NCBI GenBank assembly: GCA_963556495.2
Contig: OY747710.1
Span: 1,092,001-1,156,000, forward strand
Direction of reading: 5' to 3'
From: Valencia hispanica
Taxonomy: Eukaryota > Chordata > Actinopteri > Cyprinodontiformes > Valenciidae
DNA: 64,000 nucleotides
A program made the translations under genes and the position numbers. The notes below the pieces were generated by a model. That model worked only from the letters and a program-made list of their open reading frames with translations, was not told the origin of the DNA and searched no databases. This document shows, piece by piece, positions 21,397 to 32,745 of the stretch (its first letter is position 1; each line of letters starts with the position of its first letter).

Positions 21397-21480
21397 GTAA
21401 GTTGAGAAATGTCTTTCTGTCCCATCAGATGAGTCTGTCTTTAACTGCTGGAAATAAAGTTGCCTCCCTTTTTCCTTTAG

Positions 21481-21818
21481 CTAAAAACTGCACCATCGAC
21501 ATTGTCGTGGGATTTGATATTTCTAGAGGACCCAGAAATGTGCCACTTCTCAGATTTGTTAGCCCCCTCCGGGAAATCATCTATGACATTTCTAGGGTGG
21601 ACAAACTTGTTAACACGGCTCCTGTCCCAATCCGGATCTCCTTTAGCATCGTGGACGTCAATGGCAGGTCCTCGTACGTTACAGACTTTGAGCCTTACAA
21701 CAAGGTTGCTCTGGAGAAATTATTGGCCTTTTCATTGTCCCGGGCCACAGCTCTAAACTCTGCCATGCTGAAATATTTCAATGTCCAGTTCAAGTCCAAG
21801 TCTGAAGCAAAAGTCAAG
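21481..21818 (+). CDS. col6a4-like: vWA exon 9: first part of helix-proximal N1 domain
   Basis: 338 bases, entering in phase 1 and leaving in phase 0, acceptor tttttcctttag, donor gtgaggtt. It encodes the first half of a vWA domain starting KNCTIDIVVGFDISRG and ending SKSEAKVK. The MIDAS start is DISRG, so the second Ser position is Gly. This is the only complete copy of this exon in the window; five truncated copies lie upstream. The splitting of this domain over three exons contrasts with the one-exon domains upstream. Confidence 0.92.
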
Positions 21819-22414
21819 GTGAGGTTATGGTTTCTTTTGAACTCTGAATGATGTTCTGGTCTGTGCGACACAATCATGAAGATGACAGCTAACTGGACAG
21901 ATGTCCAAGAGACAGTCACTGACCTCCACCCCCACAGGAATAGTAAGCCCCAAAAGGTGATAGCTAGAGGAGCTGGCTCTTCTCAGAGTGCTGCATCCAC
22001 ACATGTTGACGGAAGGCTGAGTGGAAGGAAAAACTGTGATAGAGAAAAGGTGAACAAGCAGCAGGGATAACTGCAGCCTTTAGGGGACTGAATGTTATAT
22101 ACATGGACATACTCAGTAGGTCCATATTTCTGGAATAAATTCCTTTTTATTGGTCTGTTTTAATATTTTACTTTCTGAGAAACTGATTGTTAGGTTTTCA
22201 ATAAGCTAGAAGCCAGAATCATCAACATTAATAGAAATAACCAGTAATTTGTTTTCTCTCAGTGGGATGGATGAGTTTCACAGTTCAAACTGAATTATTG
22301 AAATAAACAGTTTTAATGATATGTTAGTTTATTGAGATGTACATGTGTTGTTTATCCAGGTTCCAAAGCCCTTAACACCAAAACTAAGCTGATGTGATGA
22401 ACTTTTTCCTTCAG
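21819..22414 (+). other. Intron between exons 9 and 10
   Basis: 596 bases, donor gtgaggtt, acceptor tttttccttcag. No repeat family recognised. Confidence 0.7.
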
Positions 22415-22493
22415 GTCCTGGTGATCTTCTCTGATGGAGTTGATGAAGATGTGATGAAACTGAAGGAGGAATCTGAGCGGCTAAGAACCTCTG
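22415..22493 (+). CDS. col6a4-like: vWA exon 10: middle of N1 domain
   Basis: 79 bases, phase 0 to phase 1, acceptor ctttttccttcag, donor gtaacaat. Encodes VLVIFSDGVDEDVMK... through ERLRTS, i.e. the fourth strand with the SDG MIDAS aspartate and the following helix. It joins exon 9 (…AKVK) and exon 11 (GVSALLAVAL) in frame. Confidence 0.9.
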
Positions 22494-24690
22494 GTAACAA
22501 TGCCTCATATTTCTGGCTTCGTTTTCAGAATCAGCAACAGATTTCTGTTTTTCTTTGTCAACCTTAACCTTGGTTCATTTTGAGCTAAAAGCCAGGTATC
22601 GACCAGTCCGTCTGCAGACTGGATGCCCTGATGTCCCTGAGCTCTTGGACATGGAGAGACAAACTGCAGGCTTTCGTCAAGTTAACTGACTGTTTCAGCT
22701 TCTGTTGTAACAGTACAGGGAACCTTGCAAACAATCTTTAAAGGGGAAAGATTACTGCCTGACTGGTGCTAATCAGGTTTACAGGATTCAGCTCGGAACC
22801 GGACAGTTCCAGTCCTCAGTGGTGGGAGTCCGTCCGTGTTTTCAATGCGTCCGTGTTCCAGGACACATGAATGACCTCGTGTATCTGATCATGGTGGTCG
22901 TGTTTCCAACATGCAACAAAATTACAAAAGTTTAAGAAACAGTCTTGACCAGTCTGTTAATCTAAAATGCAGCCTGAACCTGGTCAGTTTATTGATTATA
23001 TATACCTCTGGACAGATTTGCAAAGTACAGTCAACCCTCCATCTTCGTTTCACTCTCTCTCTAATCTAATTAACACAAGGTTTTATACTTTCTACTGATG
23101 CATGAGCACCTTGTGATACCAAACAGATTTCCTGCTTTAACAATCCCAGTTCGAGAATCCATTTACGAGCTGAACGTTTTTACCAAAAAGCTGACAGGTC
23201 AATTTGACCTGGCAAAATAGACAGACTTGTTGGAGCCAGACAGTTATACAAAGAGTATACGTTTCCGCCACAAGAGCACGTGTATAAGAACACGTCATTT
23301 CTGCCACAAAAGTCCCCCCTGATTGGGCTCCCTAGAGCACCAAAAAGTTAACTGAGTTAAATTACAACTTATAAATATGAATACCTGTAGGATTCTTGTA
23401 GTGAAACATTTAGATCCAATCTGTTTGAGCAGGGAAGCATAGAAAACAAGCAGGACACTGAAGGACTGGTATTCTCTTCAAATAAACATCATTTATAGCG
23501 CACCTTTAAGGCAGTTTGGTGTGACTCAAGGTGCTTTATTGAGGCTAAACAGAAGAACAGACATCAAACCACTAGACACACATAAAAAATGATCAAATTA
23601 AGTAAGCAAGCATCCATCATCTGTTCCTGCTGATCCTTGTCAGACTAGGCAACCGGGGTGTTTCTCAATGCCAAGGAACCTCGCCTTGATGCCTTGGTCC
23701 TGCCCCGGTTGCCTAGGAGATACGTCATCAGGGACCGCCAAAGCGTGTTCCAGTGTTCATGTGCTACCGAGGCGTCTGTCCTCCGTTTGTCTGCCGTTTA
23801 GCTAACTGACCAAGGACACATGGGAGGCTCCTTGATGGCTTCCCTTGGTCAGAGATTTCCCAGAATACAGCGCGGTATTTTCGCCAGTAGCAGCAACTTC
23901 GGGAGCAAATTTCCAGTTTAAATATAAGTCAAGTAATTGTAGCTATCGGAAAATGTTTTGTAGATCCAAAGCAGTCATCTATGGTTGGTTTGTTGCTTAG
24001 TAGTTGCAGCTTCGGTGGCTAGCAGGTACAGCGTGCATAAGCAAAAGGCGCGCTCTGGGCAGCCGTGGTCACGTGATGTAAGTCTGTTCCATTTAACAGT
24101 TTTCTTCAACCAAGGAAGGACAGTGTCCTCGTAAGAAAGGCGCCTCACCTACCAAGGCATTGCCTTGGTGAGGTGACTTGACATTCAGAAACACCCTGGT
24201 GCCAATCTCCAGCGGCCATTGAGAAGGGGGACGTATCCACCCTGGACAGGTCTCTAGTCCGTCACAGGACAAACAACCATGCAGCCAGTCATACCTAAGG
24301 GACATGTAGAGAGACCAGTTGACCTAAAAGCCTTTCTTGCCTTGCAGCAAGATGGTCTTGCTGCAAGGCAAGAAAATTTTTAAATGGAGATAAACTGACC
24401 CATTGTAGAGGAAGAGGAAATGTAGAGCTGCTTCTGCTCTGCAACATTTTCCGTGGTTCAAAGTAGTTCAGATCTTTCTACTTAAGGTATTAATATCAGG
24501 ACATATTGAGAACCAGTTATAAAACAGCCTCAGGTGAAGACGACTTGTTACACCCTCACCATATTCAAAAAAGCTGAGGCTCTGTCCAAGGATTCAACAG
24601 CATCCTGACTCACTGAGAGCAGCAAAAACCGTAAACTAGGGAACTATTGTTACTCTAACTATCAGCAATGAAACTGTTTATCTTCTGCAG
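22494..24690 (+). other. Intron between exons 10 and 11
   Basis: 2.2 kb. Contains a fish-type repeat fragment near 23500-23580 (TAGCGCACCTTTAAGGCAG ... GGTGCTTTATTGAGG), the TIR element at 23655-24198, and a short inverted GCAAGGCAAGAAA/TTTCTTGCCTTGC pair near 24330-24375. The rest is unassigned. Confidence 0.6.
23655..24198. mobile_element. TIR element, non-autonomous (GGGGTGTTTCTCAATG family)
   Basis: The left end GGGGTGTTTCTCAATGCCAAGG is matched by the inverted right end (AGGGTGTTTCTGAATGTCAAG). About 540 bp with no transposase. The inner part (GTAAGTCAAGTAATTGTAGC, GTTGCAGCTTCGGTGGCTAG, GGAAGGACAGTGTCCTCG) recurs at 49826-50172, a shortened copy of the same family. Confidence 0.72.
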
Positions 24691-24833
24691 GGGTCAGCGC
24701 CCTGCTCGCTGTGGCCTTGCAGGGCGCAGATGTGTCTAAGCTCCAGACGGTGCAGTTTGGACAAGGACACCACTACCAGGTTCCTCTAAGCATGAACTTG
24801 CTGAGTATCAGCAGCATGATCCAGCAACAGATT
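24691..24833 (+). CDS. col6a4-like: vWA exon 11: end of N1 domain
   Basis: 143 bases, phase 1 to phase 0, acceptor tatcttctgcag, donor gtgagtta. Encodes GVSALLAVALQGADVSK...VPLSMNLLSISSMIQQQI, the fifth and sixth strands and last helix of the N1 vWA domain. It splices to the exon at 28735 across a 3.9-kb intron almost entirely filled by a minisatellite that begins about 65 bases after this donor. Confidence 0.92.
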
Positions 24834-24899
24834 GTGAGTTATTAAAATGCCTAAGGGCAACAGATTATAAACTGTTTTAAATGCCATTAATGATCAGCA

Positions 24900-27800
24900 G
24901 AGTGTGGTAGGCAGCTAGTCCCTGGAGTAGGTGATAGGAAACTAGCCCCAGGAGGAGGTAGTAGAAACCTAGTCCCAGGAGGAGGTGGTAGAAAGCTAGT
25001 CCCTGGAGGAGGTGATAGTCATCTAGTCCCTGGAGGAGGTGGTAGGAAGCTAGTCCCTGGAGGAAGTGTTAGGAAGCTAGTCCCTGGAGGAGGTGATAGT
25101 CATCTAGTCCCTGGAGGAGGTGGTAGGAAGCTAGTCCCTGGAGGAGGTGATAGTCATCCAGTCCCTGGAGGAGGTGGTAGGAAGCTAGTCCCTGGAGGAG
25201 GTGATAGTCATCCAGTCCCTAGAGGAGGTGATAGGAAGCTAGTCCCTGGAGGAGGTGGTAGGAAGCTTCTCCCTTGAGGAGGTGGTAGGAAGCTAGTCAC
25301 TGGAGGAGTTGATAGGAAGCTAGTCCCTGGAGGAGTTGATAGGAACCTAGTCCCTGGAGGAGTTGATGGGAAGCTAGTCCCAGGAGGAGTTGATAGGAAG
25401 CTAGTCACTGGAGGAGTTGATTGGAAGCTAGTCCCTGGAGGAGTTGATAGGAAGCTAGTCCCTGGAGGAGTTGATAGGAAGCTAGTCCCTGGAGGAGTTG
25501 ATAGGAAGCTAGTCTCTGGTGGAGTTGATAGGAAGCTAGTCTCTGGTGGAGTTGATAGGAAGCTAGTCCCTGGAGGAGGTGGTAGGAAGCTAGTCCCTGG
25601 AGGAGGTGGTAGGAAGCTAGTCCCTGGAGGAGGTAATTGGAAGCTGGTCCCTGGAGGAGTTGATAGGAAGCTAGTCTCTGGTGGAGTTGATAGGAAGCTA
25701 GTCCCTGGAGGAGTTGATAGGAAGCTAGTCTCTGGTGGAGTTGATAGGAAGCTAGTCCCTGGAGGAGTTGATAGGAAGCTAGTCCCTGGAGGAGGTGGTA
25801 GGAAGCTAGTCCCTGGAGGAGTTGATAGGAAGCTAGTCCCTGGTGGAGTTGATAGGAAGCTAGTCTCTGGAGGAGTTGATAGGAAGCTAGTCCCTGGAGG
25901 AGTTGATAGGAAGCTAGTCCCTGGAGGAGTTGATAGGAAGCTAGTCCCTGGAGGAGGTGGTAGGAAGCTAGTCCCTGGAGGAGTTGATAGGAAGCTAGTC
26001 TCTGGTGGAGTTGATAGGAAGCTAGTCCCTGGAGGAGTTGATAGGAAGCTAGTCTCTGGTGGAGTTGATAGGAAGCTAGTCCCTGGAGGAGTTGATAGGA
26101 AGCTAGTCTCTGGTGGAGTTGATAGTCATCTAGTCCCTGGAGGAGGTGGTAGGAAGCTAGTCCCTGGAGGAAGTGTTAGGAAGCTAGTCCCTGGAGGAGG
26201 TGATAGTCATCTAGTCCCTGGAGGAGGTGGTAGGAAGCTAGTCCCTGGAGGAGGTGATAGTCATCCAGTCCCTGGAGGAGGTGGTAGGAAGCTAGTCCCT
26301 GGAGGAGGTGATAGTCATCCAGTCCCTAGAGGAGGTGATAGGAAGCTAGTCCCTGGAGGAGGTGGTAGGAAGCTTCTCCCTTGAGGAGGTGGTAGGAAGC
26401 TAGTCACTGGAGGAGTTGATAGGAAGCTAGTCCCTGGAGGAGTTGATAGGAACCTAGTCCCTGGAGGAGTTGATGGGAAGCTAGTCCCAGGAGGAGTTGA
26501 TAGGAAGCTAGTCACTGGAGGAGTTGATTGGAAGCTAGTCCCTGGAGGAGTTGATAGGAAGCTAGTCCCTGGAGGAGTTGATAGGAAGCTAGTCCCTGGA
26601 GGAGTTGATAGGAAGCTAGTCTCTGGTGGAGTTGATAGGAAGCTAGTCTCTGGTGGAGTTGATAGGAAGCTAGTCCCTGGAGGAGGTGGTAGGAAGCTAG
26701 TCCCTGGAGGAGGTGGTAGGAAGCTAGTCCCTGGAGGAGGTAATTGGAAGCTGGTCCCTGGAGGAGTTGATAGGAAGCTAGTCTCTGGTGGAGTTGATAG
26801 GAAGCTAGTCCCTGGAGGAGTTGATAGGAAGCTAGTCTCTGGTGGAGTTGATAGGAAGCTAGTCCCTGGAGGAGTTGATAGGAAGCTAGTCCCTGGAGGA
26901 GGTGGTAGGAAGCTAGTCCCTGGAGGAGTTGATAGGAAGCTAGTCCCTGGTGGAGTTGATAGGAAGCTAGTCTCTGGAGGAGTTGATAGGAAGCTAGTCC
27001 CTGGAGGAGTTGATAGGAAGCTAGTCCCTGGAGGAGTTGATAGGAAGCTAGTCCCTGGAGGAGGTGGTAGGAAGCTAGTCCCTGGAGGAGTTGATAGGAA
27101 GCTAGTCTCTGGTGGAGTTGATAGGAAGCTAGTCCCTGGAGGAGTTGATAGGAAGCTAGTCTCTGGTGGAGTTGATAGGAAGCTAGTCCCTGGAGGAGTT
27201 GATAGGAAGCTAGTCTCTGGTGGAGTTGATAGGAAGCTAGTCCCTGGAGGAGTTGATAGGAAGCTAGTCCCTGGAGGAGGTGGTAGGAAGCTAGTCCCTG
27301 GAGGAGTTGATAGGAAGCTAGTCCCTGGTGGAGTTGATAGGAAGCTAGTCTCTGGAGGAGTTGATAGGAAGCTAGTCCCTGGAGGAGTTGATAGGAAGCT
27401 AGTCCCTGGAGGAGTTGATAGGAAAGTAGTCGCTGGAGGAGTTGATAGGAAGCTAGTCCCTGGAGGAGTTGATAGGAAGCTAGTCTCTGGTGGAGTTGAT
27501 AGGAAGCTAGTCCCTGGAGGAGTTGATAGGAAGCTAGTCTCTGGTGGAGTTGATAGGAAGCTAGTCCCTGGAGGAGTTGATAGGAAGCTAGTCTCTGGTG
27601 GAGTTGATAGGAAGCTAGTCCCTGGAGGAGTTGATAGGAAGCTAGTCTCTGGTGGAGTTGATAGGAAGCTAGTCCCTGGAGGAGTTGATAGGAAGCTAGT
27701 CCCTGGAGGAGGTGGTAGGAAGCTAGTCCCTGGAGGAGTTGATAGGAAGCTAGTCCCTGGTGGAGTTGATAGGAAGCTAGTCTCTGGAGGAGTTGATAGG

Positions 27801-28240
27801 AAGCTAGTCCCTGGAGGAGTTGATAGGAAGCTAGTCCCTGGAGGAGGTGGTAGGAAGCTAGTCCCTGGAGGAGTTAATAGGAAGCTAGTCCCTGGAGGAG
27901 TTGATAGGAAGCTAGTCTCTGGTGGAGTTGATAGGAAGCTAGTCCCTGGAGGAGTTGATAGGAAGCTAGTCCCTGGAGGAGTTGATAGGAAGCTAGTCCC
28001 TGGAGGAGTTGATAGGAAGCTAGTCCCTGGAGGAGGTGGTAGGAAGCTAGTCCCTGGAGGAGGTGGTAGGAAGCTAGTCCCTGGAGGAGGTGGTAGGAAG
28101 CTAGTCCCTGGAGGAGTTGATAGGAAGCTAGTTCCTGGAGGAGGTGATTGGAAGCTAGTCCCTGGAGGAGGTGGTAGGAAGCTGGTCCCTGGAGGAGGTG
28201 GTAGGAAGCTAGTCCCTGGAGGAGGTGATTGGAAGCTAGA
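24900..28240. repeat. 27-bp minisatellite array, about 123 units
   Basis: Tandem 27-bp unit with the core GGAAGCTAGTCCCTGGAGG followed by AGTTGATA or AGGTGGTA variants. Variant types (TCTCTGGTGG, TCCCTGGAGG, AGTCATC) are interspersed. Two segments 1107 bp apart (starting about 25015 and 26122, exactly 41 units) appear identical over their rare variants, e.g. AGGAAGCTTCTCCCTTGAGG and GGAAGCTGGTCCCTGG. Fully intronic; open frames through it are repeat artefacts. Confidence 0.95.
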
Positions 28241-28734
28241 TGTTAATAGTTTGTTTGGAGTGTTTTTTCCTTAATAAATTAAAGCAGTATTTTTCCTCAG
28301 GAGCGCTGGGCCACCATTTGAAATGTTTCACTCTGCACATTAAACACGGTTTTAGGTCTTGAAGCTGCTGCATTTATTCTTTAATGGTCATTTTTGCATT
28401 GCTTTGGTTTGGAGAACTTTACTATGTGTTATATGTTTTCTTAGTACATGAAACAATAAACACTTTACTCCCCTCTTTTGGATGAGAGCTGTGACTAATA
28501 ATCAGCCTGAAGGTGTCAGATTTTGCTGTCTCGAAACATTAAACTAAAGTCATTAAAGTCTTCTTAATTGTTTTTACTAATAAGATTACTTACACTTTAC
28601 ATTATTCAAACCAGGAAACTGGTTTACACAGAAAAGGATTTATATAATTTTGTTGGATTAAAGTTAAGTTTTTGGATATGTACACTGTGTATTTAAAGGA
28701 AAGATCTGAGTATCTTTTATGTGACCTCTTGCAG

Positions 28735-28827
28735 AGCTCCGTAGCAGATCGAATTTGCTGCAATATTTTGTGTAAATGTATAGGACCTCCAGGCCCTCGT
28801 GGTCCTCCTGGGAAACAGGGAACAAAG
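28735..28827 (+). CDS. col6a4-like: Exon 12: Cys-rich junction and start of triple helix
   Basis: 93 bases (31 codons), phase 0-0, acceptor gacctcttgcag, donor gtgaatga. Encodes SSVADRICCNILCKC and then the first 15 Gly-X-Y residues (GPPGPRGPPGKQGTK). The CC...CKC pattern before the first Gly is a hallmark of collagen VI alpha-3-like chains and fixes the family and the frame. Confidence 0.95.
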
Positions 28828-30213
28828 GTGAATGAAAAACTTCTTTGTGTTTTTCAGGGTCAATGAGTGAGTCTCAATCCATATCTTAGTTGTGTATTAG
28901 ACAGCTGTCCCAGCAGTAACTTTTGTCAGGGCACTATCCAAAATAGATTGACATCCCTTCCTACTATGCAATTGGAATATTTGATCAACTCTTTTGGTCA
29001 CAGACATATTTAAGAAGTGTTTTTTTTTTAAACTTTTTTTTAATCCCACGGTTTTGTCCCATTATGTATCACCCAGTGATCCTACCTAGTTCTAGGTGCT
29101 GGGGTTCTGCTCACCCTCTGCCAGCCCCGGGAGGGCCCCGCACTGAAACCCAAGCCTTCTTTATGCTTGGGGAGTGAGCAGGCCCTTTTTTTCACCTGAT
29201 GGGGCAGGGTTTCTCCAGCTGGACGTAGCGCGTGGAAGGATCACGTTATTCCAACCAGATTCTCCCCAACCCTTCAAGCGCCCCAGCTGGCCAGGAGGAG
29301 GCAGTATATAGCCCCAGGACTAGTGCATGATTTTGTGGGAGTAGCTCACATTAGCTGCTCAAGGAAACATGGAGAGAACATGCAAACTCCACACAGAAAG
29401 GCCCTTTCGCCAACCCCACCCAGGGTGTGGGTGCCAATGATGTGGGGGAACAAACACACCCTCAGCACCCACAGCGTCCCCGGCAGTAATTGAACCCTGG
29501 ACCTTCTAGCAGTGAGGTGAGCTGCTTGATTTTTAAGAACTTTTAAAATCACTAGAAACCTGTGGCGTCGCGTGGCGCAGTGGGTTAAGACGGGCGCCCC
29601 ATGTTCAGAGGCCTTAGTCCTCGATGTCCTCGAAGTGTGTGTACTCAATGTGTGTACTCACATATGCCTCAATGTGTGAGTACACAATGTGTGTACTCAC
29701 ATATGCCTCAATGTGTGAGTACACAATGTGTGTACTCACACATTGAGGCATGTGACCAAAACAGCGCATAGTAAGATAACCGGGGTCATTTCACCGTTAA
29801 CGACTCTTACATCACCAAGATTGCTTAGTGCTTGGAAGCTTACACAACCCTGATTGCCTCGTTAGGTATAACGATAGCCCCATTAGCGAGCCTTAACCTT
29901 AGACTGACAAAGCTGATACTGTCAAGCCAGGTTTCAGAACTGAAGAAGCCTCTTGGATGAGAGACGAAACGTATTCAAGACAAGAAATGTCCAGTTGCCT
30001 TCATTTAAACTCTCAAGAAGAGTGGAAATTCAACTTTTAAGGGACTCTAACTACAATAAGCAATCTCTTTTCTGATTGGCCAGTTTGATTGTTTACTGTC
30101 CAATCAGTTGGACAAGTAAATGTTGTAGCATAGGAGAAACCTGCAGAGATTTTAGCTGTAATCAGGAGCATTTTCAGTTTCTTCCTCTGAGCGTCCCTGT
30201 GTTTTATTCACAG
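28828..30213 (+). other. Intron 12 with SINE-type and other repeats
   Basis: 1.39 kb. At 29040-29560 is an unidentified fish-type repeat including GAACATGCAAACTCCACAC. At about 29565-29625 a tRNA-like SINE head (GTGGCGCAGTGGGTTAAGAC, A-box-like) is cut short. At 29631-29755 a tandem palindromic block of TGTGTACTCACATATGCC / TGTGAGTACACA follows. Confidence 0.6.
29565..29625 (+). mobile_element. tRNA-derived SINE head, truncated
   Basis: GTGGCGCAGTGGGTTAAGAC then GCGCCCCATGTTCAGAGGCC resembles the tRNA-related start of a common fish SINE, with an A-box-like TGGCGCAGTGG. No B-box with the usual GGTTCGAATC is seen, so it is a fragment and not a tRNA gene. Confidence 0.55.
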
Positions 30214-30267
30214 GGCCTACCTGGTATGAAGGGACACCCTGGCTATCCTGGAGATGAAGGAGCTCCT
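30214..30267 (+). CDS. col6a4-like: Exon 13: triple helix
   Basis: 54 bases (18 codons, six Gly-X-Y triplets), phase 0-0, acceptor tttattcacag, donor gtaagtac. Encodes GLPGMKGHPGYPGDEGAP. A 54-base exon is the classic fibrillar-type collagen unit. Confidence 0.93.
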
Positions 30268-30452
30268 GTAAGTACCTCTCTATCTGGGACGAAGCTTGGA
30301 GATAGGAAAGTATCAACAGCCTTACACGTCTAAATACAATGAGGCTTTCTAATCTGCTCATAAACAGAGTAACACAATGTAGCACAATGCTTTTCTTTTG
30401 GTTTGAATGAATTATTCTCAGTTTGACGGCTCGCCTTGCTTGGCTGTTGCAG

Positions 30453-30524
30453 GGGAGAAGAGGGTTCCTAGGACAAAACGGGACTCAGGGCATCCAGGGA
30501 TGTCCGGGAATCAGAGGAAGGAAG
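30453..30524 (+). CDS. col6a4-like: Exon 14: triple helix with helix cysteine
   Basis: 72 bases (24 codons), phase 0-0, acceptor ggctgttgcag, donor gtgcgaca. Contains GTQGIQGCPGIRG; a single Cys at this position in the helix is characteristic of alpha-3-like collagen VI chains and is used in disulphide-bonded dimer/tetramer assembly (family knowledge). Confidence 0.92.
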
Positions 30525-32547
30525 GTGCGACACATTTCATTATGCATTGGGAGAATTACAGCTGCAGCAATCCTGAAATGAAAGCTGGGAAACACTCTCT
30601 GTCGAGTTTAGTGTTTAACTACACAGCCTTGCTGAAGTGTTCACACCCTTTGGACACAGGAACACCAGTTTGAATGTACTCTACAAACACGATCTCTATG
30701 GAAGAGTGCAGTGTTGGCAAAAACTCCCAACCGCACATCTGCCAGTTTGGCTGGTTTGGCAGACATGAAAGACTCTCACGCCTGCCATTTTTGAAACATG
30801 TAAGACAACCTACCCGCATGCTTCATATTTGTATCTATTTAATAGTGAGTATTGTAGCGACAACTGACATTTGCATATTTTACACTGCAACGTTGCAAAA
30901 ACCTTTGAGCTACGCGTGCCAAACTTGCAGACGTGGGCGTGTCTCAAACCGGACGTTTTTTTAACACGTAGGACAACATACATGTTGCAGATTTATCTAT
31001 TGAATAGTGCGTATTTGCAAACATGTATTGTCTTACTTGTATAATGTCTTTCTTAATGAGCTTGTAGGTCCTCAGATTTTTGCTTATTAAGTTATTACCG
31101 GCGTTGGTCCAAATACGTCTCTTTATATGCAGATGTCCACTATTTATTACATGTTAGAGCTTCAGTGAATCATTATTTGGTCAATAAGTCAGTCGAAAAT
31201 ATTCAATGAGTCGTTGATTAGTCAGTGATTTTAATCCTGCCCTGCTTTCTGCAGCAGCTGCTTCTGTTCTGAATTTCTGAAGATGCAACATTATCACAAA
31301 TCCTTGTGTATATAATATTTTAATGAATGACAAAGTAAGAAAGAAGACAGAAAGCTTTAATTAGAATTATTTGTCTTTTATGTATTTGTGTTTACATCAA
31401 TCTTTTGTCTAGGCCCCGCCCCGTTTTGCATTACAGCCCTGCTTTTATTTTGGTGTGTCATCCCAAGATCTTCACTGGCCCCCAGTTAGCCCCCTTTAAA
31501 AACTTCCTGGACACACCCCTGCTAAGCAGTCCTAATGAAGTATTTTTAAGCTTATATAAACAATATTATTCAAGCATCATTAACTATAATCCTTTTGAAT
31601 ATGACACACTGAATTGAAGTCACTTTAGGGTTAAACCCAGCGAGTCTGACACAAATTAATAAATAGCGTACCAATATTAATTAAAACTCTCAGAGGAGTC
31701 TTTGTTTATTTCAGATTTTTCACATTTATTTTGTCTGTTCTGCTGCAAAAAAAATCTCTCCAACCGCTGATGCACACATAATAAAATAGAAACGGCCACG
31801 TTTCAGAGCTTTTTGGCAGGTTCTGGTGCTGCTGAGGGGAAAAGCAAACCTACAGCGGCAATGTTCGACTTTTGGATGTGTTTTCACAAACACTGAGAGG
31901 AAACCAGACGACGTTCTGTTTGTTACATGTGAAAGAAGGAGCTTTGACTAGAGACCAAGCCTGAACTTGTTGGTCTACATGCACAAACTCTGTATGGAGG
32001 AAAACACCACACTTCACCCTGGAACCCTAATGTATAAACACGGAAGTAGCAGCATCATGCTGTGGGAAAGGGAAGATGGATGGAGCTAAATCCAGAAGAA
32101 ATCTTTGAATAAAACCTGTTAGAGGGTGCAGACGACCTGAGACTGGGGTGGAGGCTCATCTCAAAGCAGGACAACCAGCCTGAACATACAGAGATATTAT
32201 GGGATGGTTCATATCAAAGCAGATTCATTGGTTAGAATGGCCTAGTCAAAGTGCAGACCTCAATCTCAACCGGGAGTCTGTAGGGAGAGTTGAAAACTGA
32301 TGTTCTCCATCCAGCCTGACTGACTGAGCTGGAGATGAATATCAGTCAGAATACCAGAATAACTTTTGAAAGCTGGTTCTCAGTGCATCCCCTTTAGCAA
32401 CAGGATTGTTTATTTATTCAGGCTTTTAGCTGATATTCCTTATTGTCAGATAAGCATGTAGTTCTTTAGCTGTTCCCAGGCTTGCTGTTTGTGCGCCGCC
32501 TGTGTGAGTGGGCAGCGATCTAATCCTTCTGCTCTTTCCCTTGGCAG
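30525..32547 (+). other. Intron 14
   Basis: 2.0 kb. Contains the Tc1-like relic at about 31945-32390. The rest (e.g. two diverged copies of an ACATGTAAGACAAC-type segment near 30795 and 30965) is unassigned. Confidence 0.55.
31945..32390 (+). pseudogene. Tc1-like transposase C-terminal relic
   Basis: Degenerate nucleotide match to the C-terminal half of the transposase at 53210-53640: AGCAGCATCATGCTGTGGG, GATGGATGGAGC, GAGACTGGGGTGGAGG, GCAGGACAACCAGCC, TAGAATGGCCTAGTCAAAG. Many indels and stops; inactive. Confidence 0.78.
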
Positions 32548-32574
32548 GGATCCAACAGCTTCTCTGGAAACAGG
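32548..32574 (+). CDS. col6a4-like: Exon 15: triple helix, 27 bases, Gly replaced by Ser
   Basis: 27 bases (9 codons), phase 0-0, acceptor cccttggcag, donor gtgagtca. Encodes GSNSFSGNR, where the middle triplet starts with Ser (AGC) instead of Gly (GGC would be one change away). This exon-size class occurs in collagen VI. It could be an inherited interruption of the helix or a mutation or assembly error; the splice sites look normal. Confidence 0.85.
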
Positions 32575-32700
32575 GTGAGTCACTGAAGTCAGCTGGAGTG
32601 AGTGATGTGATGAATTAAGTTTAACAAGCCACTGATTGCATGGGAAGTTTAGGAGAGAAGCAGTGAATTGGTGATGGCTGACTCTGTTTCACCGCTGCAG

Positions 32701-32745
32701 GGTGAAGATGGAGAAAATGGGCTGGACGGTGTAAACGGAGAGCAG
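32701..32745 (+). CDS. col6a4-like: Exon 16: triple helix
   Basis: 45 bases (15 codons), phase 0-0, acceptor accgctgcag, donor gtaggacc. Encodes GEDGENGLDGVNGEQ, an acidic stretch of perfect Gly-X-Y. Confidence 0.92.

Noticed and set aside
24900..28240. CRISPR-like array or coding TPPGTSFL repeat
   Set aside because: Contiguous 27-bp units without unique spacers, in an intron of a vertebrate gene; the minus-strand peptide repeat is a by-product.
29565..29625. tRNA gene
   Set aside because: Only an A-box-like half is present; no B-box, no complete cloverleaf, and it matches a SINE head.
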